DNA from: JAHFKM01 sp035655455
Lineage (GTDB): Archaea; Nanobdellota; Nanobdellia; SCGC-AAA011-G17; GW2011-AR18
Direction of reading: 5' to 3'
DNA length: 39,070 bases
Assembly (NCBI GenBank): GCA_035655455.1
Contig: DASRUL010000017.1
Span: forward strand, 1-39,070
Shown here: positions 14,752-22,209 of the stretch, in pieces
Layout: each line of letters starts with the position of its first letter
Numbering within the stretch: the stretch's first letter is position 1
Notes under the pieces: generated by a model
Database searches by the model: none
What the model was told of the DNA's origin: nothing
Seen by the model: only the letters and a program-made list of their open reading frames with translations
Program-made: the position numbers and the translations under genes

Positions 14752-16134
14752 TCAGAACTTTTTAACAACAGGCCCTTCAGCAGCATCCTCAACAAGATAC
14801 CCTTCCTTCAGAAGTTCTTGCCTGAGCCTGTCTGCCTCTTGCCACTGCCTGCTCTTTCGCGCTTTTTCTCTTTGAGCGACTAGTTCCTGAATGCCGCTTG
14901 GTATCTCTTCCTTTTCTTTAAGAATCCCAAACACCGCGTCTAATTTTTTAAAGTACGTGAGCATGTCTTTTGCTTGTTTTTTTGAAAGCTTTTTTTCTGC
15001 AATTAAAGTATTAGCTTCTCTGATGAGCTCGAAAATGCTCGCGAACGCTCGAGCTGTTTCAAGATTGTCATCTAAGGCTTCTTCTACACTTTTTTCTGTT
15101 TTTTTAAGAAGACCAGAAGCTTTCTTACCGGCTTTCCCGCCAGGATAATGCTCCAGCATTCTCACAAAATCGTGAACCCTTTGCAAGGAATTCTTTGCCT
15201 GCAGCAAACTCTGCTCACTCACGTCAACAGTGCCGCGATAATGCGTCGAAAGAAGAAAAAAACGAAGCACTTTCGGATCATATTTTTGAAGAACATCTTT
15301 TATCGTCCAAAAATTTCCCAATGACTTCGACATTTTTTCTTTGTTTATCTTTAAGAACCCTATATGCACCCAATACTTCACGAAAGGAACTTTCCCAGAC
15401 AAGGACTCCATCTGCGCAATCTCAGCCTCATGATGAGGAAAAATAAGATCCATACCGCCGCCATGAAGGTCGTACTGCTGCCCAAGCTCCTTCTCGGTAA
15501 TCGCAGTGTCCTCCACGTGCCAACCTGGCCTTCCGGCGCCAATCCTCGTCTCCCACGCGGGCTCCCCTGGTTTTGAAAATTTCCAGAGACAAAAATCGCC
15601 CTTGTTTCTCTTCTCAGCGTTCTCATCAATCCTTGAAACTGCATCATCCTGCTCCTGCCCCATTCTTTTCGCAAGCTTCCCGTACCCTTTAAACTTCTTT
15701 AAATCAAAATAATACCCGTCTGAAATTTCGTAAGCAACGCCTTTCTTGATCAACCGCTCCACTTGAGAGACAATCTCCCCAATATACTCTGTCGCGCGCG
15801 CATACTTATTGACAGAATTTACTCCCAATCGTTTCATATCCTCCAAATAAGAAGCCTCGTAACGACTGCCAACCTCTCTCCAAGATAAATTTTTCTCGGC
15901 AGCCCTCTTAATAATCTTATCATCAACATCAGTGATATTCTGAAGATAAAACACCTTATACTTTTTGTAGCGCAAATACTTCACCAACACATCAACCTGC
16001 ACGTACGTCTTCGCATGTCCAAGATGCGCATCATCGTACACCGTCGGGCCACAACAAAACACCTTCACACGCTTCCCTTTCAATGGCTTAAAGACTTCCT
16101 TCTTCCTTGTCAATGTATTATAAATTTTTAACAT
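14752..16134 (-). CDS. cysS: Cysteinyl-tRNA synthetase
   Basis: 460 residues from the ATG at 16134; a TTG at 16155 is in frame but falls next to the TATA box. Class Ia features: the HIGH motif as HLGH (37-40), KMSKS in NKEKMSKSLGNF, and the catalytic HGGGMDLIFPHHEAE. The zinc site is Cys28, Asp209, His234, Glu238. In the Escherichia coli enzyme the second ligand is Cys209; here the segment reads GWHVEDTAI, so an Asp replaces the Cys. Divergent from the small gene at 16188, with one TATA box apparently shared. Confidence 0.95.
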   Translation of the reverse strand: MLKIYNTLTRKKEVFKPLKGKRVKVFCCGPTVYDDAHLGHAKTYVQVDVLVKYLRYKKYKVFYLQNITDVDDKIIKRAAEKNLSWREVGSRYEASYLEDMKRLGVNSVNKYARATEYIGEIVSQVERLIKKGVAYEISDGYYFDLKKFKGYGKLAKRMGQEQDDAVSRIDENAEKRNKGDFCLWKFSKPGEPAWETRIGAGRPGWHVEDTAITEKELGQQYDLHGGGMDLIFPHHEAEIAQMESLSGKVPFVKYWVHIGFLKINKEKMSKSLGNFWTIKDVLQKYDPKVLRFFLLSTHYRGTVDVSEQSLLQAKNSLQRVHDFVRMLEHYPGGKAGKKASGLLKKTEKSVEEALDDNLETARAFASIFELIREANTLIAEKKLSKKQAKDMLTYFKKLDAVFGILKEKEEIPSGIQELVAQREKARKSRQWQEADRLRQELLKEGYLVEDAAEGPVVKKF

Positions 16135-16157
16135 TGAATTCACCCTGAAGAACAAGG

Positions 16158-16164
16158 TTTATAA
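16158..16164. promoter_or_regulatory. Single symmetric TATA box serving cysS and the divergent gene
   Basis: GTTTATAAC contains the self-complementary core TTATAA (16159-16164). Its centre is 26.5 bases from the plus-strand ATG at 16188 and 27.5 bases from the minus-strand ATG at 16134. Both distances fit archaeal promoters with very short or no leaders, and no other convincing TATA box is visible in the 53-base gap. Confidence 0.5.
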
Positions 16165-16187
16165 CGTTTTTTATTACACCTTCCTCA

Positions 16188-16508
16188 ATGATAAAAGTGG
16201 TTTTCGCTGGAAGAGTAGAAAGCGAAGAAGAAGGAGAAACTCTCATCCGCGCATTGGATGATTTTGCTCGAAAAAATAACTTATTTTCCTGGAAAGAAGC
16301 GTATATTGGCGGGAAAAAACGCCTCGACGAACTTCGCATCCTTGAAAAGGCAGAAGAAGTACTCGGTGGACTTCACGGCGACGATCCTAGCAGAATGTAC
16401 ATTCTCTTGGAAGGACAAGCCTCAGACACAGACAGGCTCAGAAACGAAGCAAGCAGTTTTTGTGAAAAATACACGCTATCGCACAAGATTTATAGAGATC
16501 ACCCTTAA
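16188..16508 (+). CDS. Small hypothetical protein, 106 residues (first of a tandem pair)
   Basis: A soluble alpha/beta protein: MIKVVFAGRVESEEEG, then helix TLIRALDDFARKNNLFSW, a middle loop, strand SRMYILLEGQ, and helix RNEASSFCEKYTLSHKI. I do not know the family. It resembles the product of the next gene in order of elements and at several positions (FAG/FAK, LIRA, SW, the late Y-[IL]LxE strand and final helix), so the two are likely tandem duplicates. The ATG lies 24 bases after the TATA core, implying a leaderless message. Confidence 0.7.
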   Translation: MIKVVFAGRVESEEEGETLIRALDDFARKNNLFSWKEAYIGGKKRLDELRILEKAEEVLGGLHGDDPSRMYILLEGQASDTDRLRNEASSFCEKYTLSHKIYRDHP

Positions 16509-16551
16509 CACCACTAGAAAGGCTTTTATGCTTTTCTCTCACCCTCCTTGC

Positions 16552-16839
16552 ATGCCCACACTCTTATTCGCAAAAGAACTTTCAGAAAAAGGCGGATACC
16601 CGCTTATTCGCGCTTTTGAACGCTTAGAAAGGCTTAAAGAGATTGAATCTTGGATCTATACGCCTTACCTCGCCCAGGGTGTTCCAGAAAACGTAAGAGC
16701 GCTTCTTCCCACATCCCCTCAAGATGGAAAACTGTACGCGGGAATTGAAGTGAAGGTAGCGGACGCTGAAGCATTCGAGAACTCTGCAGGACAATTCGCT
16801 GAAAGATTCAGCCTCAGATTTTGCATCATTGAAGACTAA
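16552..16839 (+). CDS. Small hypothetical protein, 95 residues (second of a tandem pair)
   Basis: The ATG at 16552 was chosen because GGCTTTTATGC (about 16521-16531) gives a TATA box some 24 bases upstream; an ATG at 16528 lies inside that box. The product starts MPTLLFAKELSEKGGYPLIR, with helix AFERLERLKEIESW, a loop, strand KLYAGIEVKV and helix ENSAGQFAERFSLRF. It follows the pattern of the preceding 106-residue protein. No motif points to a catalytic role; a small ligand-binding or adaptor domain is possible. Confidence 0.65.
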   Translation: MPTLLFAKELSEKGGYPLIRAFERLERLKEIESWIYTPYLAQGVPENVRALLPTSPQDGKLYAGIEVKVADAEAFENSAGQFAERFSLRFCIIED

Positions 16840-16988
16840 CATCCATAATTCAATTCAACAATTTTTAAATTCTCACTCAGCTGAAAAGGTAAAAACCTTA
16901 CTCCTCCACACCATCAAAAAAATCAATCAATGAGCCTTGAAAACAATTAAAAAATACATATAACAATTCTTGTAAAGAAAAACCAAGC

Positions 16989-17186
16989 TTACGCTTTCTT
17001 AAACTTCGCAACAGTCTCAAGAAGATCCACATGACCCATAAACAACGCGCGGCAACAATACCTCTCCAACCCAAGATCATCCATCACCTTCTTCGGATGC
17101 TCACCTTTAGAAGTTCTTTCCTTATACCCCCCCCACAGATGGGCTACAGGCTTACCACATGCGTAACACACAATTGGAATAATCAT
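16989..17186 (-). CDS. rpoN: DNA-directed RNA polymerase subunit N (Rpb10)
   Basis: 65 residues, the standard length. It opens MIIPIVCYACGKPVAHLWGG and carries the atypical zinc site of Rpb10: CxxC at residues 7-10 and the CC pair in LERYCCRALFMGHVDLLETV. RpoN supports assembly of the large RNA polymerase subunits. The small membrane-protein gene lies just upstream on the same strand. The 145 bases downstream of its stop hold only an AT-rich stretch with a weak hairpin (AAGGT and ACCTT near 16884). Confidence 0.95.
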   Translation of the reverse strand: MIIPIVCYACGKPVAHLWGGYKERTSKGEHPKKVMDDLGLERYCCRALFMGHVDLLETVAKFKKA

Positions 17187-17211
17187 CGCAGAACGACACG
17201 ACCAAACTTAT

Positions 17212-17400
17212 TTAAATCTTTCCAACGGTTTCCCATTGTCCCTTCACCTTGTACTTGTCCGATGTCAAAATCTCCTCATACTCTCTCTCCAGCGCCTCCT
17301 TCCCAGCAGACTTTTGAGAAAAGAAAAACCTGTACACTGCCAAACCAGCCAACACCACAATAATTCCTACCACTGCTTTATAAGAAAGGAACTCGATCAT
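17212..17400 (-). CDS. Small single-span membrane protein, 62 residues
   Basis: Starts MIEFLSYKAVVGIIVVLAGL, so it has a membrane helix at about residues 7-27 followed by a charged cytoplasmic tail (ALEREYEEILTSDKY). ATG at 17400 is preferred; a GTG at 17421 is in frame. A TATA-like ATTTATAG lies upstream near 17440. I do not recognise a family. It sits between the ferredoxin gene and rpoN. Confidence 0.6.
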   Translation of the reverse strand: MIEFLSYKAVVGIIVVLAGLAVYRFFFSQKSAGKEALEREYEEILTSDKYKVKGQWETVGKI

Positions 17401-17483
17401 AGCAAGATTACCTTTATTCACCTTAAAATAGTTTTCTATAAATCGCGCCTTCTCTCTTTCATCCCAACATCCAAGAAAAAAAC

Positions 17484-17756
17484 TTAAACAATCTTCTTTC
17501 CAGTCTCCTTGTCATAAACGTGAATCACATTCACAGGACAGCCCTGCGCAGCATCAACATTCGCCTCAAGATCAGCATCAACCTCCAACTCCCACTCATT
17601 CTCAGAAATTCTCTTCGCCCCAATCAAATCAGCCTTCCCATCGGCATTCATCACCCACACCTTCGGATGAATCGCAACACACGCGGCGGCGCCAATACAC
17701 GCAGGCCTATCATACACAATCTTGTACATCTTTTTTTTCTGAATAGTCTCTCCCAT
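17484..17756 (-). CDS. Single-cluster ferredoxin, probably [3Fe-4S]
   Basis: 90 residues. The cluster loop reads CIGAAACVAIHP with a distant GCPVNVI. In a usual [4Fe-4S] ferredoxin the pattern is CxxCxxC...CP; here the second position is alanine, leaving three cysteines, the arrangement of a [3Fe-4S] cluster or of one with a non-cysteine ligand. The rest (HPKVWVMNADGKADLI, NVDAAQGCP) fits small archaeal ferredoxins. The start is 3 bases after the peroxiredoxin stop, so the two share a message and a role in reducing peroxides or coping with oxygen is likely. An internal ATG at 17729 is possible. Confidence 0.85.
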   Translation of the reverse strand: MGETIQKKKMYKIVYDRPACIGAAACVAIHPKVWVMNADGKADLIGAKRISENEWELEVDADLEANVDAAQGCPVNVIHVYDKETGKKIV

Positions 17757-17759
17757 AGC

Positions 17760-18284
17760 CTATGCCCTACCTAACGTCCTCTCACCAGGCTTCCACTCTA
17801 CAGGACACAACTCACCAGACTGCAAGGCGCTTAATACCCTCACCGTTTCCTCAACACTCCTTCCCACACTTAGATCAGAAATAATACTATACCTTAAAAC
17901 ACCCTCAGGATCAATAATAAACGTACCACGATACGCAATTCCCTGATCTTCTTTTAATACACCGAACAAGCGCGAAACAGCATGCGTTGTATCAGCTAAG
18001 ACTGGAAACTTCACCTCAGGAAGATCGCGCTCAAACCACGCCTTATGACTATGCACCGAATCAGTACTCGCACCAAGAACAACCGCATTTAACTTTTTAA
18101 ACTCTGACTCACGCTGAGCAAACCCACGAATCTCCGTAGGACACACAAAGGTAAAATCCAACGGGTAAAAAAACAACACCACCCACTTCCCCCTGTATTC
18201 AGAAGACTTCGCTTTAGTAAAACTTCCAGCGTGATAAGCCTCAGCGCTAAACTCAGGAACTTTTTCTCCAACCATTACTCCCAT
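17760..18284 (-). CDS. 2-Cys peroxiredoxin (AhpC/Prx1 type)
   Basis: 174 residues. The peroxidatic cysteine lies in PLDFTFVCPTEIRGF, preceded by a long substrate strand (KWVVLFFYPLDF). The resolving cysteine is in SGELCPVEWKPGE near the C-terminus, the typical 2-Cys arrangement. It reduces hydrogen peroxide and organic peroxides using a thiol donor. TTTTTATAC (about 18318-18326, minus strand) and a GAGGAG ribosome site precede the ATG. The ferredoxin gene follows 3 bases after the stop. Confidence 0.95.
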   Translation of the reverse strand: MGVMVGEKVPEFSAEAYHAGSFTKAKSSEYRGKWVVLFFYPLDFTFVCPTEIRGFAQRESEFKKLNAVVLGASTDSVHSHKAWFERDLPEVKFPVLADTTHAVSRLFGVLKEDQGIAYRGTFIIDPEGVLRYSIISDLSVGRSVEETVRVLSALQSGELCPVEWKPGERTLGRA

Positions 18285-18340
18285 TTTTTCTCCTCAACAA
18301 AAAAGAGCAACCCTGACAAGTATAAAAATTTTACTGCAGT

Positions 18341-19021
18341 CTAGAAGCCCGTTCCATGCCCCTTTTCCTTTTCCATCACGTTGGGTTTGTATCCTGACAC
18401 GCTTGTGCCGCCATACAAAACGCTCGCACTGTTGGAGCCGTAGCCGGCCAAGCCATTGTTTTGCGGACTATAGATATCAGAGACGTTCGCCCTGTAATTA
18501 AAAGAAAGGCCAAGATTATTATGGCGCAACGTGTGCTCCCCAGAAGCCCTCGCGTTCGCGGCAGCCACCTTCATCATAAATCCGCAAGGACAGCCAGCAA
18601 CCACCATCGCATCATCCTGCGTTTTACTGTACGAAAATGATCCAGAAGCAGGATTTTGATAAGAAAACACCACTCCAGCACCTTTGCTGTAGCTAAACAC
18701 CTTGCTTTCTCCTCTCAGGCCATACACAAAGATTTCCTGCCTTTCATCAGGCTTTTCAAGAGCCTCAACACCTTCTCTTGGAGCTTCCCTCTGTTCAATC
18801 TTTAACAAAAGATTTGGTAAGTTCTCCCTGTCCTGCTGTTCAAAAGGCGTGTCCAACCCAGGCGTCGCAAGAATAACAAGCTCAGCGTCTTTATGCAGCT
18901 TTGCATGATTTTTCCACTGCTTTGACTTTTGCATTACCTTTAAAATCGCTTTCGCTACCTCAACATCAGACAAGCCTTCCCTGAGCTTTCTACTTTGCAA
19001 CTTTTTCACTAAATCTCCCAT
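18341..19021 (-). CDS. Unknown protein with FSY repeats and a Gly/Ser/Asn-rich tail
   Basis: 226 residues. The first ~75 residues look globular and helical (VKKLQSRKLREGLSDVEVAK, AILKVMQKSKQWKNHAKLHK). From about 95 the sequence changes: three spaced F-S-Y units (KVFSYSKG, VVFSYQNP, GSFSYSKT), then GCPCGFMMKVAAANARASGE and a tail rich in Gly, Ser, Asn and Tyr (GLAGYGSNSASVLYGGTSVS). No signal peptide is seen, so the tail is probably intracellular and disordered. I know no family. It has its own promoter and is flanked by the peroxiredoxin and NUDIX genes. Confidence 0.7.
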   Translation of the reverse strand: MGDLVKKLQSRKLREGLSDVEVAKAILKVMQKSKQWKNHAKLHKDAELVILATPGLDTPFEQQDRENLPNLLLKIEQREAPREGVEALEKPDERQEIFVYGLRGESKVFSYSKGAGVVFSYQNPASGSFSYSKTQDDAMVVAGCPCGFMMKVAAANARASGEHTLRHNNLGLSFNYRANVSDIYSPQNNGLAGYGSNSASVLYGGTSVSGYKPNVMEKEKGHGTGF

Positions 19022-19100
19022 AAAACCCTCAAAAGCTCAAATACGTTAAACTTTAAAAACATTTGGTTTCTTGCTCCAATTGCGTAGGTATCAATACATT

Positions 19101-19622
19101 TTATAAGCAGTATTTACTCTTTAACTCCTTTCTTGCTTCTTTCAAGAGTTGCTTTGTTGGCTTTGAACATTGAACTGAACCAAAAAGCGCCTTTACATTC
19201 TCTTTTATTTTAACCTTACCTTCAAGAAAAATATGCGCCTCTTCCAACATTTCTTTCGCATTCTTAAACTTCACCAAGCGCAACGCCTCCTCAAACGCGC
19301 ACCACCTAAAGCCAACATGCTCCCCTGACAATTTTATCTTTTTTTCCTTCGTCTCAGCAAGCACAAACGTTGCGTCCTTTCCCACTACCTTTCCTTTTTC
19401 TTTAAACGCCCACGAAATTCTCTTTTTAAAACCTAAGAATTTCAAACGCGTAATCCCCGTCTCTTCCTCGACCTCACGCCTTACCGTCTCTTCCATGGAC
19501 TCATCGCTCTCAGCAAGACCCTTTGGAAAACCCCAGTGCGTCCCATGATCCAATAAGAGAAATAAGATCTTCCCTCTCTCCCTACGGAACAAGATTGCGC
19601 CATACGAAAACAAGCGTCTCAT
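19101..19622 (-). CDS. NUDIX hydrolase (Ap4A-type)
   Basis: 173 residues. The complete NUDIX box runs GLAESDESMEETVRREVEEE then TGI, fitting GX5EX7REUXEEXGU with all metal-binding glutamates. HWGFPKG before the box and the size point to the diadenosine-tetraphosphate or nucleotide-sugar cleaving subgroup. It hydrolyses a nucleoside diphosphate linked to another group. The ATG overlaps the NYN gene's stop (ATGA), so the two are co-translated. The C-terminal 40 residues are basic and helical. Confidence 0.9.
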   Translation of the reverse strand: MRRLFSYGAILFRRERGKILFLLLDHGTHWGFPKGLAESDESMEETVRREVEEETGITRLKFLGFKKRISWAFKEKGKVVGKDATFVLAETKEKKIKLSGEHVGFRWCAFEEALRLVKFKNAKEMLEEAHIFLEGKVKIKENVKALFGSVQCSKPTKQLLKEARKELKSKYCL

Positions 19623-20119
19623 CGGGCCTTCCTTTCCAAGACATACCTCTTGTCATCAACATCAGTAAACTGATCCGCAGCCTCCACCAACTTTCCAGAC
19701 GCGCTCCTGCCAAACGCCATCACCTCAACACGACAGCCAAGCGCACGCTTCAAATGCTCCACTAACGGAACAAAGTCACCGTCACCCGAAATCAGCACAA
19801 TCGTATCCAAACGAGGCGCAAGCTCAATCGCATCCATCGCAATCCCAATATCCCAATCAGCCTTCTTATTCCCATCATAAAAAACTTGTAATTCCTTCAA
19901 CTTCACCTCAAAACCAATATTCTTCAACGCAGTGTAAAATGTTTCCTCCTCCTTCTCCCCAGCACGAACAGCATACGCTATCGCTCTCACAATCTTCCTG
20001 TCACGAATCGCGTCCCTCAACACCTCCCTAAAATTCACCTTCGACCCATACAACGAACGAGCAGAATAATACAAGTTCTGCACATCCACAAACACGCCAA
20101 TCCTCTGCTCCCTCATCAT
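19619..20119 (-). CDS. NYN-domain (LabA/PIN-like) putative ribonuclease
   Basis: 166 residues from the ATG at 20119, preceded by GGCGGAG and just 8 bases after the stop of the M50 gene; longer upstream starts overlap that gene. The PIN-like fold shows its acidic centre: GVFVDVQNLYYSAR, KKADWDIGIAMDAIE and VLISGDGDFVPLVEHL. These aspartates bind metal in RNA-cutting NYN proteins. The target RNA is unknown. The gene lies between an M50 peptidase and a NUDIX hydrolase. Confidence 0.88.
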   Translation of the reverse strand: MMREQRIGVFVDVQNLYYSARSLYGSKVNFREVLRDAIRDRKIVRAIAYAVRAGEKEEETFYTALKNIGFEVKLKELQVFYDGNKKADWDIGIAMDAIELAPRLDTIVLISGDGDFVPLVEHLKRALGCRVEVMAFGRSASGKLVEAADQFTDVDDKRYVLERKAR

Positions 20120-20127
20120 GTCTCCGC

Positions 20128-20739
20128 CTACAATAATTTCACGAGCTCTGCCTGAAACAAGAGGGCGAGCGCTCCTCCCACTACCAATAACCATAGTCCT
20201 TTCCTCCATTTGTATACTTTCGCTCCGTCAAACTGCCACACAGGAATCAGATTAAACAACGCAAGCCAACCATTAATCTTCATCCCAAACTCAGCAACAG
20301 TCTGCACAAAACCAGCGCTTGCATAAAACACAAGCATAAACACTACCGCTAACATAAGATTCACCAAAGGCCCAGCGATCGAAATCTTTCCATTATGATC
20401 CTCACGAATACTTCTTCCACCAATCATCACCGCACCGGGGGCGGCAAACACGAAACCAAAAAAACTCATAATAACCGCAAGAAACAGCATCTCATCAAAA
20501 CTCCTAAACTCCGCAGTATACTTAAAACGCTGCGCCACCACTTTATGCCCAAGCTCATGCAACAAAAATCCTGTGCCAACCACAATCAACGAAATCACAA
20601 TACTCTTCAAAAACCCCAACAAACCGCCAAGCACAATCCCGAATGCTATCGAAACAGCAAGCCACGCCTTTACCAAATCACGAATTTCAACGTTCGAGAT
20701 CGTGAACTTTCCAATTTTGTATTTCTTATAAACCATCAT
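20128..20739 (-). CDS. Membrane zinc metallopeptidase, M50 (site-2 protease-like)
   Basis: 203 residues from the ATG at 20739, about 25 bases after CTATTTAAAAG. The zinc motif HELGH sits in GFLLHELGHKVVAQRFKY at the end of a membrane helix. The second metal-binding region reads LFNLIPVWQFDGAKV, close to the NxxPxxxxDG pattern of M50. Four to five membrane segments are visible. Such enzymes cut membrane proteins inside the bilayer. No regulator substrate is obvious beside it. Confidence 0.88.
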   Translation of the reverse strand: MMVYKKYKIGKFTISNVEIRDLVKAWLAVSIAFGIVLGGLLGFLKSIVISLIVVGTGFLLHELGHKVVAQRFKYTAEFRSFDEMLFLAVIMSFFGFVFAAPGAVMIGGRSIREDHNGKISIAGPLVNLMLAVVFMLVFYASAGFVQTVAEFGMKINGWLALFNLIPVWQFDGAKVYKWRKGLWLLVVGGALALLFQAELVKLL

Positions 20740-20791
20740 AAAACTTCTTTCTGTTTTCTCTTTTAAATAGATTTGCATTCACGAAGAAACA

Positions 20792-21211
20792 TCACTCTTG
20801 TTTGGCATAAAGCTCTAAAAACTCGTTCAGAATCATTGAAAGCCGATGCACTTCTCCTGGACCTTCACGATGCGCATACGCAACAGCACTCCTTAACCAC
20901 GGCTCTGCACTTTTAAACCGGCAAGAATCAAGATACAGATACGCAATCTGAAGCCGAATATAGGGATTTTCAGGATCAATTGTAAGAATATGATTATAAA
21001 CCGCAAACGCCCCATTACTATCCCCCAATCCCTGACAAGCGATCGCAAGCTCCTCGAGCAAATGAATATTCTCAGGATCAGCACTCAACTTTTTTGTAAG
21101 ATCCACTTTCTCTTGCGCATAATCAACCTCACCCCGCTTAGCGCCTTGTCTTCTCCTCACCGAGTCTAGTGACACAACATTATTCTCCTCAGGCCAAAGA
21201 ATTCTCGCCAT
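20792..21211 (-). CDS. TPR-repeat protein
   Basis: 139 residues. After a charged 35-residue lead come tetratricopeptide-like helices: NIHLLEELAIACQGLGDSNG, then AFAVYNHILTIDPENPYIRL, then QIAYLYLDSCRFKSAEPWL. These scaffold protein contacts. It follows the 42-residue gene by 1 base (TGAGATG), and that gene follows the endonuclease-V-like gene equally tightly, so all three are one operon. The partner is unknown. Confidence 0.75.
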   Translation of the reverse strand: MARILWPEENNVVSLDSVRRRQGAKRGEVDYAQEKVDLTKKLSADPENIHLLEELAIACQGLGDSNGAFAVYNHILTIDPENPYIRLQIAYLYLDSCRFKSAEPWLRSAVAYAHREGPGEVHRLSMILNEFLELYAKQE

Positions 21212-21212
21212 C

Positions 21213-21341
21213 TCAAATCCCCTCGCCGAAAACCGAAGTATTAAAATAAGGATTCACAGCAAACTTCTGCTTTAAACGATTCATATCCTCAACCTTTCTC
21301 GTCATTCTCAAATCATTTAAATCTTCAATCTTCCTTCCCAT
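21213..21341 (-). CDS. Small basic protein, 42 residues
   Basis: Read on the minus strand: MGRKIEDLNDLRMTRKVEDM then NRLKQKFAVNPYFNTSV and FGEGI. The ATG lies 1 base after the upstream stop (TAAGATG) and the stop 1 base before the TPR gene's ATG (TGAGATG). Such tight packing and a natural coding composition argue that it is real. It is a charged helix followed by a small aromatic turn, probably a partner peptide of the TPR protein. No family known to me. Confidence 0.65.
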   Translation of the reverse strand: MGRKIEDLNDLRMTRKVEDMNRLKQKFAVNPYFNTSVFGEGI

Positions 21342-21342
21342 C

Positions 21343-22014
21343 TTACACTTCCTGCCCCGCCATTTCGCCAGTACCTATTTCAATAGCACCCGCCTTCTTC
21401 AACTTTACTAAGTACTTGCGCGCGACGTGCAACGGATACGGCATCTTAAACTCAGGATTTATCCATTTTTTCACCAATACTTTCGCAGTCTCCAGAGAGA
21501 TATTATGACCGGGCGTCATGTACACAGGATTCGCAAACTCCTTTGTCTTCATCGCAAACCCACTAACTTTATCATTCACCATAATCTTATCCTCTTCCAA
21601 GCCGCCAAAAATCAACTCCTTCGCAACAGCAACACAGGGCTTATTAGACAACACGCCGACATAATTCCCAAGACCGACTTTCATCGGATGCAACGAACCA
21701 AAACCCTCAACTAATATTAAATCGGGTTTTTTCTCAAACTCCTTCAACGTCTGCAAAATCGGAGGACCTTCCCTAAACGCGACAACCCTTGGAGAATACG
21801 GCATCGGCTCTTCTGTAACAGTTTCTCTCTGCTCAATAACTCCTAAAGAATCAGCATCCACAATCACACCCGCACACAACGCTTTCCTCTCCTTAAACGT
21901 TACCGCAAACGCCGCTATCGTTTTAATCTTAGTAAAACTATCTTTAAGAGAAATACCTTTTAATATTTGCTTCTCAATCTCTTTTAATTCTTTAAAATCA
22001 ACCTGCCTGTCCAT
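21343..22014 (-). CDS. Endonuclease V homologue with altered active site
   Basis: 223 residues, the right size for EndoV, which nicks DNA or RNA beside inosine. Fold landmarks are present: YSPRVVAFREGPPILQTL with Glu82, PDLILVEGFGSLHP, CVAKELIFGG and TPGHNISLETA. Two metal ligands differ: the usual VDVSF aspartate is alanine (FAVTF, Ala37) and the VDGHG aspartate is glutamate (VEGFG, Glu103), and the HPR arginine is methionine. It may be inactive, have other chemistry or bind modified nucleic acid. It leads the three-gene operon with the 42-residue and TPR genes. Confidence 0.8.
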   Translation of the reverse strand: MDRQVDFKELKEIEKQILKGISLKDSFTKIKTIAAFAVTFKERKALCAGVIVDADSLGVIEQRETVTEEPMPYSPRVVAFREGPPILQTLKEFEKKPDLILVEGFGSLHPMKVGLGNYVGVLSNKPCVAVAKELIFGGLEEDKIMVNDKVSGFAMKTKEFANPVYMTPGHNISLETAKVLVKKWINPEFKMPYPLHVARKYLVKLKKAGAIEIGTGEMAGQEV

Positions 22015-22034
22015 TTTTTTGACACCTTTTTGGG

Positions 22035-22094
22035 TTAAAATTTAAACTCTAATTGATCTTTGTTTCGCTCTTCAAAATATCCTTCTTTTTCCAT
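22035..22094 (-). CDS. Possible 19-residue leader peptide ahead of the EndoV-like gene
   Basis: On the minus strand an ATG at 22094 opens MEKEGYFEERNKDQLEFKF and ends TAA at 22035, 20 bases before the EndoV-like ATG. A TATA box TTTATAAAG at about 22129-22137 lies upstream of it. The gap to the next gene holds AAAAAGGTG as ribosome site. It could be a leader peptide or just a by-product of the untranslated leader. Confidence 0.3.
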   Translation of the reverse strand: MEKEGYFEERNKDQLEFKF

Positions 22095-22209
22095 ACCTTT
22101 AGGCAAAGAACACCTCTTTATAAATCTTCCTTTTTATCACTACCTTAAAGGAGTTATAAATAGCTTATGTTTTGAAAAAAAAGTCTCCTGCCTCAAAATT
22201 TTACAAAAC

